Numbered from the stretch's first letter, positions 52,553 through 62,616 are shown. The stretch is 64,000 bases of DNA from JAAEPI01 sp964352625 (GCA_964352625.1 CAYGSD010000011.1:50402-114401); one strand, 5' to 3'. A program made the numbers and translations. The notes: generated from the sequence alone by a model not told the origin.

Positions 52553-53686
52553 CTAATTCCAATGTACCATTAGAATTTCCTCAGGCTCGTATGTTAAGCT
52601 GGTATGACTTAAGTAGTCACTATCATAGTTGCTATATACAAGATCCCATGCAGAGGTACTTCCATCACTTCGCTGTGTTTGGAAAATCGTAAAGTCGCGA
52701 GTTAGACCTATATGAACTAAGGCAGGGGTTGAGTTCAAATTGACTCCCATTTGTTCTCCAAACTTTAAAGTATTGCTTGATAGACCATTGAAAGTAAACT
52801 CTTGAAGAATATTTCCTGTACGTATGTCGCATATGTAAGGTATTCTTGGAATTTGAGTAGGCTGAGCAACAGATCTAAACACAACGGCCTTATTGTCTAC
52901 TGATCCATGAATGCCCCAATATGTCTCATATGGAAAATTGTAAGTTCCGGTCTTTTCGAAACTCTCAAGGTCATAAATATCCATTACTTGATAAGATGGA
53001 TTCATGAATAAATTACTTTCTCCAATTATAAGATTTGGAAACTTCGGTAAATCAACATTAAATAGCAGTTCACCAGTGGCTAGTTCTACTGCGGTCATAG
53101 CCCAAGTACTGGAAGTCGGGTAAAGGGTAAATAAACGGTTGTCCTGTACTAGAAAAGGGCTGTAATCTGTAGTCCAATAGCAGTCTGCACAGATTTCGAT
53201 TACTTCAGAGGAATTGGATTCTCTATTGGTGATTGAGATGTAAGCCTTCTCTGTATCACCATATGCCATTCCCCTAGCTACTACGTACTCATTTGTGCTC
53301 GCACCACTACTCCAGTAATAGGTATCAGTATCGACACTTAAAACCTCTTCAGTGATATTATCGGCCTTCGCATTATAAGATATAATTTTTACCACTTGAG
53401 GATTCGAATTGCCGAACATTATAAATTCCACATTGCCTCTAGATTCATTCACTTGGATGTTATAATAACCACTAACCCCCAGATCTTCAAGCAATTCGTA
53501 AGTAATAATACTTCCATTTTTAGGCTGTATATTCATTAGAACATCTCCAACACCAGGCTTGAAACCAATTGCCACTACATTATTTGGAAGCTTCGCTGTG
53601 GGACTGTCCCTGTCGTTACAAGATTGAATAAACATTAAAGAAACAAGTGCGAGTGACAATATGATTAGAAGCTTATTGTTTTTCAT
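52553..53686 (-). CDS. Unknown lipoprotein, propeller-like
   Basis: A 377-residue lipoprotein: signal LLIILSLALVSLMFIQSC with the lipobox Cys near residue 23. The rest is beta-rich with repeated short blade-like segments (YISITNRES, VELATGELLFNVDL, CDIRTGNILQEF), suggesting a YncE- or PQQ-like propeller, but no motif is decisive. A CADC pair is present near residue 170. The base composition is richer in A+T than the neighbours. It is convergent with ispG and stands alone. Confidence 0.75.
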   Translation of the reverse strand: MKNNKLLIILSLALVSLMFIQSCNDRDSPTAKLPNNVVAIGFKPGVGDVLMNIQPKNGSIITYELLEDLGVSGYYNIQVNESRGNVEFIMFGNSNPQVVKIISYNAKADNITEEVLSVDTDTYYWSSGASTNEYVVARGMAYGDTEKAYISITNRESNSSEVIEICADCYWTTDYSPFLVQDNRLFTLYPTSSTWAMTAVELATGELLFNVDLPKFPNLIIGESNLFMNPSYQVMDIYDLESFEKTGTYNFPYETYWGIHGSVDNKAVVFRSVAQPTQIPRIPYICDIRTGNILQEFTFNGLSSNTLKFGEQMGVNLNSTPALVHIGLTRDFTIFQTQRSDGSTSAWDLVYSNYDSDYLSHTSLTYEPEEILMVHWN

Positions 53687-53870
53687 TTTCCTTCACTAAG
53701 TTTAATCCATTAAAAATTTCTTTATTGGATGCGAACATACAAAACATCCATGTCTCCTCAGTTTACTTAACTTATTAGTAAGTAAAGTTTCAAGGTCTAA
53801 TGGTTAGAATTTTAGGTTGAGAAACTGTTGAACCAAAAAGGAGAAGTGTTTTTAGAGGTATCTTTCCTCC

Positions 53871-54509
53871 ATGCAAAAGCACATCGACGTATCAGTTAAA
53901 GCTTCTTATCACACGCTCAATGAGCTTTCGGATGATACCAAGAACATCTGGCTGGTCTGTCATGGACAAGGGCAATTGGCAGAATACTTTATCAAGAAAT
54001 TTGAAATACTGGATGCGAAGGAGAATTTTATCATCGCCCCTCAGGGCCTATCGAAGTATTATCTGAATGGATTTACTGGAAGAGTAGGTGCAAGCTGGAT
54101 GACGAAGGAAGACAGGGAGACTGAGATCATCAATCAGCAGCAGCTCCTAAAAGCAATATGGGAAACAGAAGTGGGAGCAGTGACGAACAAGAAAGTGATC
54201 CTGTTTGGTTTTTCACAGGGTGTCGCCACTATCTCCAGATTTGTTGCGCACTCCAAAATTCCTTTTGACAGAATGGTGCTGTGGGCCGGCGGGTTTGCTC
54301 ATGATGTGAACAGCGAGCATTTCACGCATCTGTCGGGAAATGAAACGGTAGAATATTTCACAGCAGAGGATGACCCTTTCTACCAAGCAGATATGGTCGA
54401 AAAACAGAAAGGTCTGGTTGAATCAGCTATGGGAATAAATCCCAAAGTCACCTTCTATGAAGGAGGACATAAAGTAATTCCAGAGCTACTTCCCAGTATC
54501 GTTAAATAG
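53871..54509 (+). CDS. Alpha/beta hydrolase, YpfH/carboxylesterase type
   Basis: A 212-residue alpha/beta hydrolase with VCHGQGQLAEYF (oxyanion region), the nucleophile motif GFSQG, an acidic residue in FTAEDDPF and a His in YEGGHKVIPE. The family cleaves acyl esters or phospholipids. It is convergent with lepB, one base apart. A TATCTTTC box at 53859-53866 directly before the start could be its -7 element. Confidence 0.82.
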   Translation: MQKHIDVSVKASYHTLNELSDDTKNIWLVCHGQGQLAEYFIKKFEILDAKENFIIAPQGLSKYYLNGFTGRVGASWMTKEDRETEIINQQQLLKAIWETEVGAVTNKKVILFGFSQGVATISRFVAHSKIPFDRMVLWAGGFAHDVNSEHFTHLSGNETVEYFTAEDDPFYQADMVEKQKGLVESAMGINPKVTFYEGGHKVIPELLPSIVK

Positions 54510-54510
54510 G

Positions 54511-55962
54511 CTACTCGATCGCTTTTAGCAGCCGGTTCCAACGAATCTTGCTCAGTCCGGTTTCATTGGTTTCGTAAGACATCCAAATGAAGGATGCTTC
54601 TCCTACGATGTTATCTTCAGGCACGAATCCCCAATAGCGGGAGTCATCCGATCGATGACGATTGTCACCCATCATGAAGTAGTAATCTCGGGTCATCACA
54701 TACGTGTCCACGCTCTCCCCATTTATAACCAGTTCATCGGCCTTCACTTCCACATTGTCCAAACCTTCATAGTACTCAATGGCATAGCCATACTTGGCCA
54801 GATTCACAGAGTCCACAGTGATTTCCATTCCTCTATATGGAATTTCAAGAGGTCCAAAGAAGTCTCTATTCCAATCGAAAAAGCCAACCTTCTTTGGGAA
54901 AATGCCCTGCTCAGCTTGGCCTTCAGCTCTCTCATCTTTTACCACGTCAGTGATGAAATCAAAGCCTTTTAGTTTTTCTACTTGTTGTTCCGAAAGAGGA
55001 GCGTAGTAGGTGTTCCCATTCAGTTTTTGTGGTTCGCGTATCTTGTGATCCACGAAGAAGCGCTCCGGGAGTGTTTGCTTAGAAACGATCCTGTAGTTGT
55101 GTTGAAGTATCTCAGGATTCTCGCCAATTTCTCCATTGATGTACACCTGACTAGCCTTGATTTCTAGAACATCCCCTGGGATGGCTACACACCTTTTTAC
55201 ATAGTGCGTTTTCAAATCCATCGGGTGGAAATCACCATCGGGTCTGGCGTTGTAATGATCGTTAAAGGGATAGTTGAATACTACCACATCGTTTCTTTCC
55301 ACAGTTCCGAATGAGGGCAGTCTCAAGTGCGGCAACTCAATCAAACGTGAGTAGGAAGGTTTATCGGTTCCCCAAATTTTGGCATGCGTAAGAGGAATTT
55401 GAAGCACAGTCTTTGGCGTTCTTGGACCGTACTCAGCCTTACTTACAAAAAGGAAATCACCAACCAGAAGGTTGCTTTCCATCGATGAAGTAGGAATAAC
55501 ATAAGCTTCCATAAAAATCCATCTGATGAAGGTTGCAGCGAAAACCGCGAAAACGATCGCTTCCATCCACTCCTGTGGCAAGGCCTTTTTTTCCTTTGGG
55601 ATGTCAGTCGCTTTTCCTTTGTACTCAGTGGCAGTTAGGGCAATATAGAAGGTGTAAATAGGCCAAAGAATACAGCCCAACACTTGATGAACGTAGGTGA
55701 ATTTCCCGAAGGATTTATAAAGGTCTAAGTGTATGGTGAGTGCTACAAAAAAATTGACCACCGGCACGAATAGAAGTACGATCCACCATTTTGGTCGTCC
55801 TACAAGCTCAATGTGAGTATAGTAATTGTAAAAAGGGACGAACCCAATCCATCCGGCTTTGCCTGCCTTTTCGAAAAATTTGTAATAAGCGAAGCTTTGA
55901 AGAAAGTACCAGCCAAGAACAAAAATGATGGCGAATACAAGGCTAAAATCGTTCAAATACAT
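54511..55962 (-). CDS. lepB: Signal peptidase I with an N-terminal DUF5684-like membrane domain
   Basis: A 483-residue enzyme. Residues 1-115 form three to four TM helices with the W-x-x-FVPFYNYYTHIELVGRPKWW stretch split over residues 38-60, as in DUF5684. The peptidase part (about 130-483) has the catalytic Ser160 in PTSSMESNLLVGD, the general-base Lys in YVKRCVAIPGD (about 253) and MGDNRHRSDDSRYWG. It removes Sec signal peptides. It is the last gene of the parA-parB-DUF5683-dapB-lepB operon, overlapping dapB by one base (TGATG). Confidence 0.94.
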   Translation of the reverse strand: MYLNDFSLVFAIIFVLGWYFLQSFAYYKFFEKAGKAGWIGFVPFYNYYTHIELVGRPKWWIVLLFVPVVNFFVALTIHLDLYKSFGKFTYVHQVLGCILWPIYTFYIALTATEYKGKATDIPKEKKALPQEWMEAIVFAVFAATFIRWIFMEAYVIPTSSMESNLLVGDFLFVSKAEYGPRTPKTVLQIPLTHAKIWGTDKPSYSRLIELPHLRLPSFGTVERNDVVVFNYPFNDHYNARPDGDFHPMDLKTHYVKRCVAIPGDVLEIKASQVYINGEIGENPEILQHNYRIVSKQTLPERFFVDHKIREPQKLNGNTYYAPLSEQQVEKLKGFDFITDVVKDERAEGQAEQGIFPKKVGFFDWNRDFFGPLEIPYRGMEITVDSVNLAKYGYAIEYYEGLDNVEVKADELVINGESVDTYVMTRDYYFMMGDNRHRSDDSRYWGFVPEDNIVGEASFIWMSYETNETGLSKIRWNRLLKAIE

Positions 55963-56681
55963 CAGTCAATATCGTTTATGTAGTCATTCATGTTCAGCAC
56001 TCCAGATTTATTCTGAATCCATTCTGCTACGTCTATTGCGCCTGATGCAAAGATGTCGCGGCTGTGTGCTGTGTGTTTTATTTCAATCAGTTCCATATCT
56101 GACGCGTACTGTACGGTGTGCGTGCCCGGAACGTTGGGTTCTCTTTTGGAAATGATTCCAACTTTTGTTTGGTCGGTTGATTTTTCGTTTATCCAACCTT
56201 TCTTCTCCTCATTTTCTTCAAAAATGCCTTCGGCAAGTCGGATGGCCGTGCCACTTGGGGCATCTAGTTTTTCCGTATGGTGCACCTCTTCCATAGAAAG
56301 CTGGTACGGTCGGCCTTTCATCTTTGCTGCCAACCATTTATTCAATTCGAAGAAGATGTTGACGCCAATACTGTAGTTAGAAGAGTGCAGGAAGGTGCCG
56401 TTTTTCGCTTTCACGATTGCAGCAATTTCTGGCATCTTGTCAAGCCATCCTGTTGTGCCTGAAATAACTTTTGTTCCATTGCTTAGAGCCTGAGAAATAT
56501 TTTGAAAGGCAGTTTCAGGTCTGGAAAATTCAATCGCCACATTGCAGGTTTCTGCACTCAGAAGTTGGATATCAGAGGCATTATCAAAATCGATGCGATG
56601 ACTGATTTCATGACCTCTTTCAAGGGCTAACCTTTCAATGGCTTTACCCATTTTTCCGTACCCAATAAGTGCTATTTTCAT
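55962..56681 (-). CDS. dapB: 4-hydroxy-tetrahydrodipicolinate reductase
   Basis: Reduces the dihydrodipicolinate-type intermediate in lysine and diaminopimelate synthesis. The 239-residue protein has the NAD(P)H motif GYGKMGKA, SGTTGW, SSNYSIGVNIFFELN, and the active-site EEVHHTEKLDAPSGTA. It overlaps the neighbours on both sides (four bases with DUF5683, one with lepB). Confidence 0.96.
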   Translation of the reverse strand: MKIALIGYGKMGKAIERLALERGHEISHRIDFDNASDIQLLSAETCNVAIEFSRPETAFQNISQALSNGTKVISGTTGWLDKMPEIAAIVKAKNGTFLHSSNYSIGVNIFFELNKWLAAKMKGRPYQLSMEEVHHTEKLDAPSGTAIRLAEGIFEENEEKKGWINEKSTDQTKVGIISKREPNVPGTHTVQYASDMELIEIKHTAHSRDIFASGAIDVAEWIQNKSGVLNMNDYINDID

Positions 56682-57292
56682 TTGAATTTCAAAGACAAAC
56701 TCAATCCAACAGAGCGCGAAGATAAGCCCGCTGGCTGAATTGCCGGCTGCACATTCATGGAAAGGTCCGGGTTAATTTGGAACTCGTGCAAATGCGCGGA
56801 AACGTGAGCGTCCACAATCTGAAGTAAATAGAAAAGCCCTCCAATGATCATTAAATAATCTCGATCACGTCGGAGCTGATCAGCGTTTCTTTCCAGCAGT
56901 TCCAAGGAGGCAGATGGGTAGGGGTTTGTAGTGTTTTGTGCCAAATCTACTTCTGCCAGATAAGCGGATTTGAAACTTCTGTACAGGCGATCTTGGTATC
57001 GGATGTAATGCCCAATAATAACGGCACCTCCGTAGATAATCGGTAGCTTCCAATATTGTTTGTTATAGACCTGGCCCATGCCGGGAAGAACGGCAGAAAG
57101 GAGCGCAGATTTCTTTGGATCAAGCGTTGATTTTTCTACGAAAAGTTCAATGTGTTGATTCCGAATGCTGATAGAGGTGTCTGGTGTTTGCACCACCACT
57201 GGTGGGCGCACATCCAGACTGTCTGCGTCTTGGGCATTCATCACCAATCCTGCAAAGATTAGTGCACTCCAAATCAGGAACTTATGAATCAT
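56678..57292 (-). CDS. DUF5683 membrane protein
   Basis: A 204-residue protein with a signal peptide (ending MNAQ) and the DUF5683 core KKSALLSAVLPGMGQVYNKQYWKLPIIYGG, with two hydrophobic segments. The gene is a constant member of the Bacteroidota par-dapB-lepB cluster. Function is unknown. It overlaps parB and dapB by four bases each. Confidence 0.88.
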   Translation of the reverse strand: MIHKFLIWSALIFAGLVMNAQDADSLDVRPPVVVQTPDTSISIRNQHIELFVEKSTLDPKKSALLSAVLPGMGQVYNKQYWKLPIIYGGAVIIGHYIRYQDRLYRSFKSAYLAEVDLAQNTTNPYPSASLELLERNADQLRRDRDYLMIIGGLFYLLQIVDAHVSAHLHEFQINPDLSMNVQPAIQPAGLSSRSVGLSLSLKFK

Positions 57293-58158
57293 ACATCAAG
57301 AATATCCAAAATCCGATTCAATTCCTCAGTAGAGGTAAAAGGGATTTTGATAGCGCCATTGTTTTTTTGATCTGCCGAGACTTGAATTTTGGTGCCGAAG
57401 TGACTCGAAAGCCTCACCTGCAATTTCAATATCTCTGGATCAGACGCTTTTTTAGGCTCTGGGGTTGCCTTCTCTCGACCAAGATTTCTTACCAGCTCTT
57501 CTACTTTTCTAACCGAAAGATCCTGCTCCACAATCTTATCGAAGATGTCAAGTTGTTGGTCAATGCTATCAATAGTCACCAATGTCCTGGCATGTCCCAT
57601 TGAAATTTGTCCATCTCTTAGTCCTGCTTGAATTTCCTCAGGCAGTTTAAGTAGCCGCAAGTAGTTGTTTACTGTCGCGCGTTTTTTTCCAACTCTATCT
57701 CCAAGCTCTTCTTGCTTAAGGTTGCATTCGCTCAATAATCTTTGATAGCTAAGTGCCACTTCAATCGCGTTGAGGTTTTCACGTTGAATGTTCTCAATGA
57801 GCGCCATCTCCAGCATTTGCTGATCATCAGCTGTGCGGATATAAGCGGGCACTTCTTTGAGGCCAGCGCGCTTTGAGGCTTGCAGTCTTCTTTCTCCAGA
57901 GATCAATTGGAACTCTCGCTCACTCAGCTGGCGAACGGTGATAGGCTGTATAATGCCATGAATCTTGATAGATTCTGCAAGTTCATTCAGAGCCTCCTCA
58001 TCAAAATCTTCCCTTGGTTGGAACGGGTTCACCTCGATTTGGCTTACCGGAATTGCTCCAATACCTGCCGGTTTCTTCCGATCCATCACCAACGAATCGC
58101 TTCCTGAATCATCAAGAAGTGCATTCAACCCTCTACCTAATCCTGTTTTTTTTGCCAT
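57289..58158 (-). CDS. parB: Chromosome partitioning protein ParB
   Basis: A 289-residue CTPase/DNA-binding protein that loads on parS sites and works with ParA. N-terminal GLGRGLNALL, ParB box NPFQPREDF, LISGERRLQASK and RNLGREKATPE are seen, followed by the HTH part (LKQEELGDRVGKKRATVNNYLRLLKLP) and a C-terminal dimer domain. It begins six bases after parA. No clear parS site was found in the window. Confidence 0.95.
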   Translation of the reverse strand: MAKKTGLGRGLNALLDDSGSDSLVMDRKKPAGIGAIPVSQIEVNPFQPREDFDEEALNELAESIKIHGIIQPITVRQLSEREFQLISGERRLQASKRAGLKEVPAYIRTADDQQMLEMALIENIQRENLNAIEVALSYQRLLSECNLKQEELGDRVGKKRATVNNYLRLLKLPEEIQAGLRDGQISMGHARTLVTIDSIDQQLDIFDKIVEQDLSVRKVEELVRNLGREKATPEPKKASDPEILKLQVRLSSHFGTKIQVSADQKNNGAIKIPFTSTEELNRILDILDV

Positions 58159-58164
58159 GAATTC

Positions 58165-58941
58165 TTAAGCTGCCTTTACTTCGTTTCTCTCCAAAATTTC
58201 CTTAGCTAAATTCAAATAACTAATGGATCCCTTACTTTCTGCATCGTGAATAATAGCCGGCAGTCCAAAGCTCGGAGATTCACTGAGTTTAATATTTCTT
58301 GGAATTAGGCAGTTGAATACCAATTGCTGAAAGTGTCCTCTTACGTCTTCAACGACTTGATTGGAGAGGTTCAACCTTGCATCGTACATCGTGAGTAAGA
58401 TGCCTTCAATTTCGAGATCAGGGTTCAGTCTGTTTTGTATGATTTTGATTGTATTCAAGAGTTTCCCTAAACCTTCCAATGCAAAGAACTCACACTGTAC
58501 CGGAACGATCACTGAATCTGCACAAGTAAGCGCATTTACTGTAATGAGGCCGAGAGAAGGGGAACAATCAATGATGATAAAATCATAGATATCTCGAACA
58601 GGTGCCAAAGCTTCTTCCATCTTGTTTTCACGCTCTTCAAGACTCACCATTTCTACCTCTGCACCTACCAAATTGATATGGGAAGGCAGAATGTCCAAAT
58701 ACTCAATCTGAGTAGGGGTGATGGCTTTTGTTGCTGGCACGCCATCCACCATGCATTCATAAATGCTGTCCTCCACAGTTCTTGGATCTTGCCCTACACC
58801 GGAAGTGGCGTTTGCCTGTGGATCGGCATCTACTATCAATGTCTTAAATTCAAGGGCTGCTAAACTGGCCGCTAGATTGATGGCCGTGGTAGTTTTTCCA
58901 ACTCCGCCTTTTTGATTCGCTATTGCTATGATCTTGCCCAT
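58165..58941 (-). CDS. parA: Chromosome partitioning ATPase ParA
   Basis: A 258-residue ParA/Soj ATPase. The deviant Walker A KGGVGKTTTAINLAA, the A' segment DADPQANATSGVG and Walker B FIIIDCSPSLGL are present. It segregates the replication origin together with ParB. It is the first gene of the operon, with a possible promoter box TATATTTG at 58981-58988 (minus strand). Confidence 0.96.
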   Translation of the reverse strand: MGKIIAIANQKGGVGKTTTAINLAASLAALEFKTLIVDADPQANATSGVGQDPRTVEDSIYECMVDGVPATKAITPTQIEYLDILPSHINLVGAEVEMVSLEERENKMEEALAPVRDIYDFIIIDCSPSLGLITVNALTCADSVIVPVQCEFFALEGLGKLLNTIKIIQNRLNPDLEIEGILLTMYDARLNLSNQVVEDVRGHFQQLVFNCLIPRNIKLSESPSFGLPAIIHDAESKGSISYLNLAKEILERNEVKAA

Positions 58942-58980
58942 AAAATTTTCTTGATGTCTTATTTAGAACGAAAATGTCAA

Positions 58981-58988
58981 CAAATATA
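58981..58988 (-). promoter_or_regulatory. TAnnTTTG -7 box of the parA operon
   Basis: On the minus strand TATATTTG fits the Bacteroidota -7 consensus exactly, 39 bases before the parA start. No clear -33 TTTG at the right distance was seen, so it is only moderately supported. Confidence 0.45.
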
Positions 58989-59027
58989 TTTAACCTGTTT
59001 CCAACTAATCGGGCTTGTGGAAAAGAA

Positions 59028-59055
59028 ATGACCACTCAAAATAGAGAGTGGTCAT
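59028..59055 (-). terminator. Terminator after yidC
   Basis: A perfect 10-base stem (ATGACCACTC / GAGTGGTCAT) with an 8-base loop lies about 80 bases past the yidC stop. On the minus strand it is followed by TTTCTTTT, a fair U-tract. It separates yidC from the parA operon. Confidence 0.75.
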
Positions 59056-59133
59056 AAGGTTTTAGTAATCAGGTTGATACGCTCAAACTTTCAACGTGCT
59101 GTTGGGTTATTAACAGCCATTATGTGGATAAGC

Positions 59134-60954
59134 CTATTTCTTCTTTTTCTTTTTCTGAGCCTCCTGATTGGCCTTCATAGCTTCCTCCAATTTCATTTGG
59201 AATTTGGATTTTTTCTTGTTGGCATTCTTCTTTTTATTCTCTTCCAGCATAGTCATGATTTTGTCCTCATCGATAAACCTTCTGAAAAGGAAAGTCTGAC
59301 CGAACGTACTCATGTTTGAAACGAAATAGTAGAAAGTAAGTCCGGATGAGAAGCTGTTCAGGAAGAACAAGAACATGATGGGCATCATGTACTGCATGGT
59401 CTTCATTGGGCCCGTCACGGTAGTTATTTGACTATTTGACCAAGTATAAAGGATCGTCGAAACGGTCATCAGTAAGGTGAACAAACTCACGTGATCTCCA
59501 TAAAATGGAATAGTGAAAGGCAAATTCAGAATACTATCATACGTAGAGAGGTCACTTGACCAAAGGAAGCCTTCTTGTCTCAATGCAATCTGATTCGGGA
59601 AGAAGTAGAAGAGAGAGAAAAGGATTGGCATCTGAAGTACCATCGGGATGCAGCCACTAAGCGGGTTTATGCCCATTTTTCGGTACAAGTCCATTTGCTC
59701 CTTCTGAGCGGCCTGCATGTCACCCTCGTGCTTTTCTTTGATCTCGTCGAGCTGAGGTTTCAATACCCGCATTTTGGCCATGGACATGTGCGACTTGTAT
59801 GTCAGTGGCGATAAAAGGATTCTAATGAAAATCACCATGATCATGATGATCACTCCGTAGTTGGAGAAGAAGCGCTCAAGGAACGTGAAGATGTGGCGAA
59901 TGAAATGCTTATTGATAAAAGTCAGAATGCTCCAACCCATATTTACGTTTTGCTCAAACTCAGGCGTAACCTTACGCATGATGTCGAAATCATTTGGCCC
60001 GAAGTAGTACGTCATTCCAAGGTTGCCTGCTACGAATTTTTCGTAAGGAACAATGGCTTGGAAGTCGCCGACTTTTTCAATGGTTGTGTCGTTTTCATCT
60101 ACTCTTGTAGAAACAAAGGCCGATTTGAATTGATCATCTGCAATGACCGCTGTGGTGAAAAATTTCTGCTTGAATGCAATCCACTTGACGGGGGTTTCTA
60201 GCGTTTCCTCTTCCTGCTCAGTAGAACGATTAGACAGGTAATCCACTTCATCTCCAATCAAATTGTAACGAACCGTCGATCTACCACGAGCATCCGTCAT
60301 GTCCATTTCCAGTCGATTGTATTGATGATTCCAGGCATAAGTGATTTTTTCACCTACCAGATCATTCATTCCTTTAGTTTCGATTTTCAGCTTGATCTGA
60401 TAGCCAGCAGGAGGTATGGAGTAGTTGTATCGGACGTACGCATACTCATTGACGTTTAGTTGAAAAGTAAGGATGGTCGTATCAGCCTTAACCTTTTGAG
60501 AAGTCTGATAGTAGAACTCGTTAAGATCTATGTTCTTGCCAAGGTGATCAACGTAAAAGTGCTGATCCGAAGTAGTTGGCGTAACCAGTAGAAGAGGATC
60601 ACCTTTCCAGTCTTTGTACTTCAGTAATTCAGCTTCTTCAATAACAGCACCTTTTGAGTTAAAGACAAATCTGACATCCTCATTTTTTACTTCGATTTTC
60701 TTTTCGATTCCAACAGAAGCTGCAGAAAATGCACCGTATCGTGACTCATTCATTTGTGCTCTGGCCGAATCGGACATCTGAGGCTGTGGAGTCGCAGCTT
60801 CAGATGTTCCATCAGACTCAGTAGGGGCTTGTGTTGTCGTCTCGGTAGTGGCTGGTTGAGCTACTGGTTCTACAGGTTCTGGTGCAAAAAAAGCAAAGTA
60901 GATGGTGATGAATCCCATCATCAGTACAAGGCCTATTATCTGATTTCTATCCAT
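59134..60954 (-). CDS. yidC: Membrane protein insertase YidC
   Basis: A 606-residue insertase: N-terminal TM (IIGLVLMMGFITIYFAFF), the periplasmic domain to about residue 350, and the conserved five-helix core with FFSNYGVIIMIMVIFIRILLSPLTYKSHMSMAKM, GINPLSGCIPMVLQMPILFSLF and the late TFYYFVSNMSTFGQ segment. The tail is very Lys-rich (KKKKSKFQMK and a final KKKKKK), as in YidC forms that bind ribosomes directly. It follows pyrG by 24 bases in the usual Bacteroidota order. Confidence 0.96.
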   Translation of the reverse strand: MDRNQIIGLVLMMGFITIYFAFFAPEPVEPVAQPATTETTTQAPTESDGTSEAATPQPQMSDSARAQMNESRYGAFSAASVGIEKKIEVKNEDVRFVFNSKGAVIEEAELLKYKDWKGDPLLLVTPTTSDQHFYVDHLGKNIDLNEFYYQTSQKVKADTTILTFQLNVNEYAYVRYNYSIPPAGYQIKLKIETKGMNDLVGEKITYAWNHQYNRLEMDMTDARGRSTVRYNLIGDEVDYLSNRSTEQEEETLETPVKWIAFKQKFFTTAVIADDQFKSAFVSTRVDENDTTIEKVGDFQAIVPYEKFVAGNLGMTYYFGPNDFDIMRKVTPEFEQNVNMGWSILTFINKHFIRHIFTFLERFFSNYGVIIMIMVIFIRILLSPLTYKSHMSMAKMRVLKPQLDEIKEKHEGDMQAAQKEQMDLYRKMGINPLSGCIPMVLQMPILFSLFYFFPNQIALRQEGFLWSSDLSTYDSILNLPFTIPFYGDHVSLFTLLMTVSTILYTWSNSQITTVTGPMKTMQYMMPIMFLFFLNSFSSGLTFYYFVSNMSTFGQTFLFRRFIDEDKIMTMLEENKKKNANKKKSKFQMKLEEAMKANQEAQKKKKKK

Positions 60955-60978
60955 TCTTCTAAAAATTCGAGCGCAATG

Positions 60979-62595
60979 TTAACGTTTTTTGTGGGCAAGT
61001 GCCGCCTTCACGAAACCTGTAAAAAGAGGATGAGGTTTCGAAACTGTTGATTTAAGTTCTGGGTGGTACTGAGCGGCTACATACCAAGGGTGATCCTTTA
61101 GCTCCATGATCTCCACTAAATCGGTGGCAGGGTTTTTTCCTGAAGCAATCATTCCTGCCTTTTCAAAATCAGCCAAATACTGGTTGTTGAATTCATAGCG
61201 ATGACGATGACGCTCCGATATCTTAGTTGAGCCATACGCCTGATACGCTTTTGATCCTTTAGTGATCGCACATTCATAGGCGCCAAGTCGCATGGTGCCG
61301 CCCATGTTCTTAACATTCTTCTGACTCTCCATCAAGTCGATCACTTTGTATTTCGCCTTGGGGTTCATTTCTGTACTATGAGCTTTTTGCAGTCCTAGAA
61401 CATTTCTGGCAAATTCGATCATGGCGCATTGGAGTCCAAGACAAATTCCGAAGAAAGGAATGTTGTTTTCCCTAGCATACTGCACTGCAACAATTTTTCC
61501 TTCAATCCCTCTGTCACCAAATCCTGGGGCTACTAAGATTCCATCAACGTCTTGCATCAATTTCTCTACGGACTCTTTCGTGAAATCCTCAGCATGCATC
61601 CAATTCACCTTTACTTTGCATTCACTGGCTGCACCGGCATGCACAAATGCTTCAGAAATGGACTTGTAGGCGTCTTTTAGCTCCACGTATTTTCCAATTG
61701 CCGCAATCGTGACCTCTTCCGTTGGATTTTTTAAGCGTGAAAGGAAATTGATCCATTCAGTGATTTTAGGATCTTTTTTATGTGAGATTTTGAGCTTGGA
61801 AAGCACTCGCTCATCCAACTTTTCTTTTCTCATCAGAATTGGCACATCGTAGATGGTGCTGGCATCTCTGGCTTCTATGACGTGATTCACAGCCACGTTG
61901 CAGAAAAGGGCGAGTTTCTTCCTTATCTCCATATTAATGGCTTTCTCCGCACGACAAACCAAAATGTCTGGTTGAATCCCGGCCTCAAGTAATTCTTTCA
62001 CAGAATGCTGAGTGGGCTTGGTCTTTAACTCTCCGGCTGCCGCCAAATAAGGAATCAATGTCAGGTGAATAGAGACACAGTTGGACGCACCTAATTCAAA
62101 GCGAGCTTGCCGAACGGCTTCAATAAATGGGAGGGACTCAATGTCACCGACGCATCCGCCGATTTCGGTGATGATAATGTCGTACTTGCCAGTTTCACCA
62201 AGTCTATAAATGTTATTCTTTATTTCGTCGGTGATGTGCGGAATCACCTGTACGGTTTTGCCCAGGTACTCACCGGCTCGCTCTTTGGTAATAACATCGT
62301 AGTAAATACGGCCAGTGGTAACGTTGTTCTCCTGTGAGGTATTGATGTCCAGGAATCGTTCGTAGTGGCCAAGGTCAAGATCGGTTTCGGCTCCATCGTC
62401 GGTCACGTAGCATTCGCCATGCTCGTAAGGATTGAGAGTGCCCGGGTCTACGTTGATGTAGGGGTCAAATTTTTGGATAGTTACTGATAATCCTCTTGCT
62501 TGAAGAAGTTTACCAAGGGACGCAGCGATGATGCCTTTTCCCAGGGAAGAAGTTACCCCGCCCGTAACAAAAATGTACTTAGCTTTTCTGCCCAT
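60979..62595 (-). CDS. pyrG: CTP synthase
   Basis: Makes CTP from UTP with ATP and glutamine. The 538-residue enzyme has the synthetase domain (YIFVTGGVTSSLGKGI, KFDPYINVDPGTLNPYEHGE, EIGGCVGDIES) and the glutamine amidotransferase domain (APGFGDRG, nucleophile Cys in GICLGLQCA, His/Glu in QYHPEL). I start at the ATG at 62595. An upstream in-frame TTG at 62619 falls inside the promoter box at 62617-62624 and is rejected. Confidence 0.97.
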   Translation of the reverse strand: MGRKAKYIFVTGGVTSSLGKGIIAASLGKLLQARGLSVTIQKFDPYINVDPGTLNPYEHGECYVTDDGAETDLDLGHYERFLDINTSQENNVTTGRIYYDVITKERAGEYLGKTVQVIPHITDEIKNNIYRLGETGKYDIIITEIGGCVGDIESLPFIEAVRQARFELGASNCVSIHLTLIPYLAAAGELKTKPTQHSVKELLEAGIQPDILVCRAEKAINMEIRKKLALFCNVAVNHVIEARDASTIYDVPILMRKEKLDERVLSKLKISHKKDPKITEWINFLSRLKNPTEEVTIAAIGKYVELKDAYKSISEAFVHAGAASECKVKVNWMHAEDFTKESVEKLMQDVDGILVAPGFGDRGIEGKIVAVQYARENNIPFFGICLGLQCAMIEFARNVLGLQKAHSTEMNPKAKYKVIDLMESQKNVKNMGGTMRLGAYECAITKGSKAYQAYGSTKISERHRHRYEFNNQYLADFEKAGMIASGKNPATDLVEIMELKDHPWYVAAQYHPELKSTVSKPHPLFTGFVKAALAHKKR

Positions 62596-62616
62596 TTTAG
62601 ATGTTGTTACGGGACG

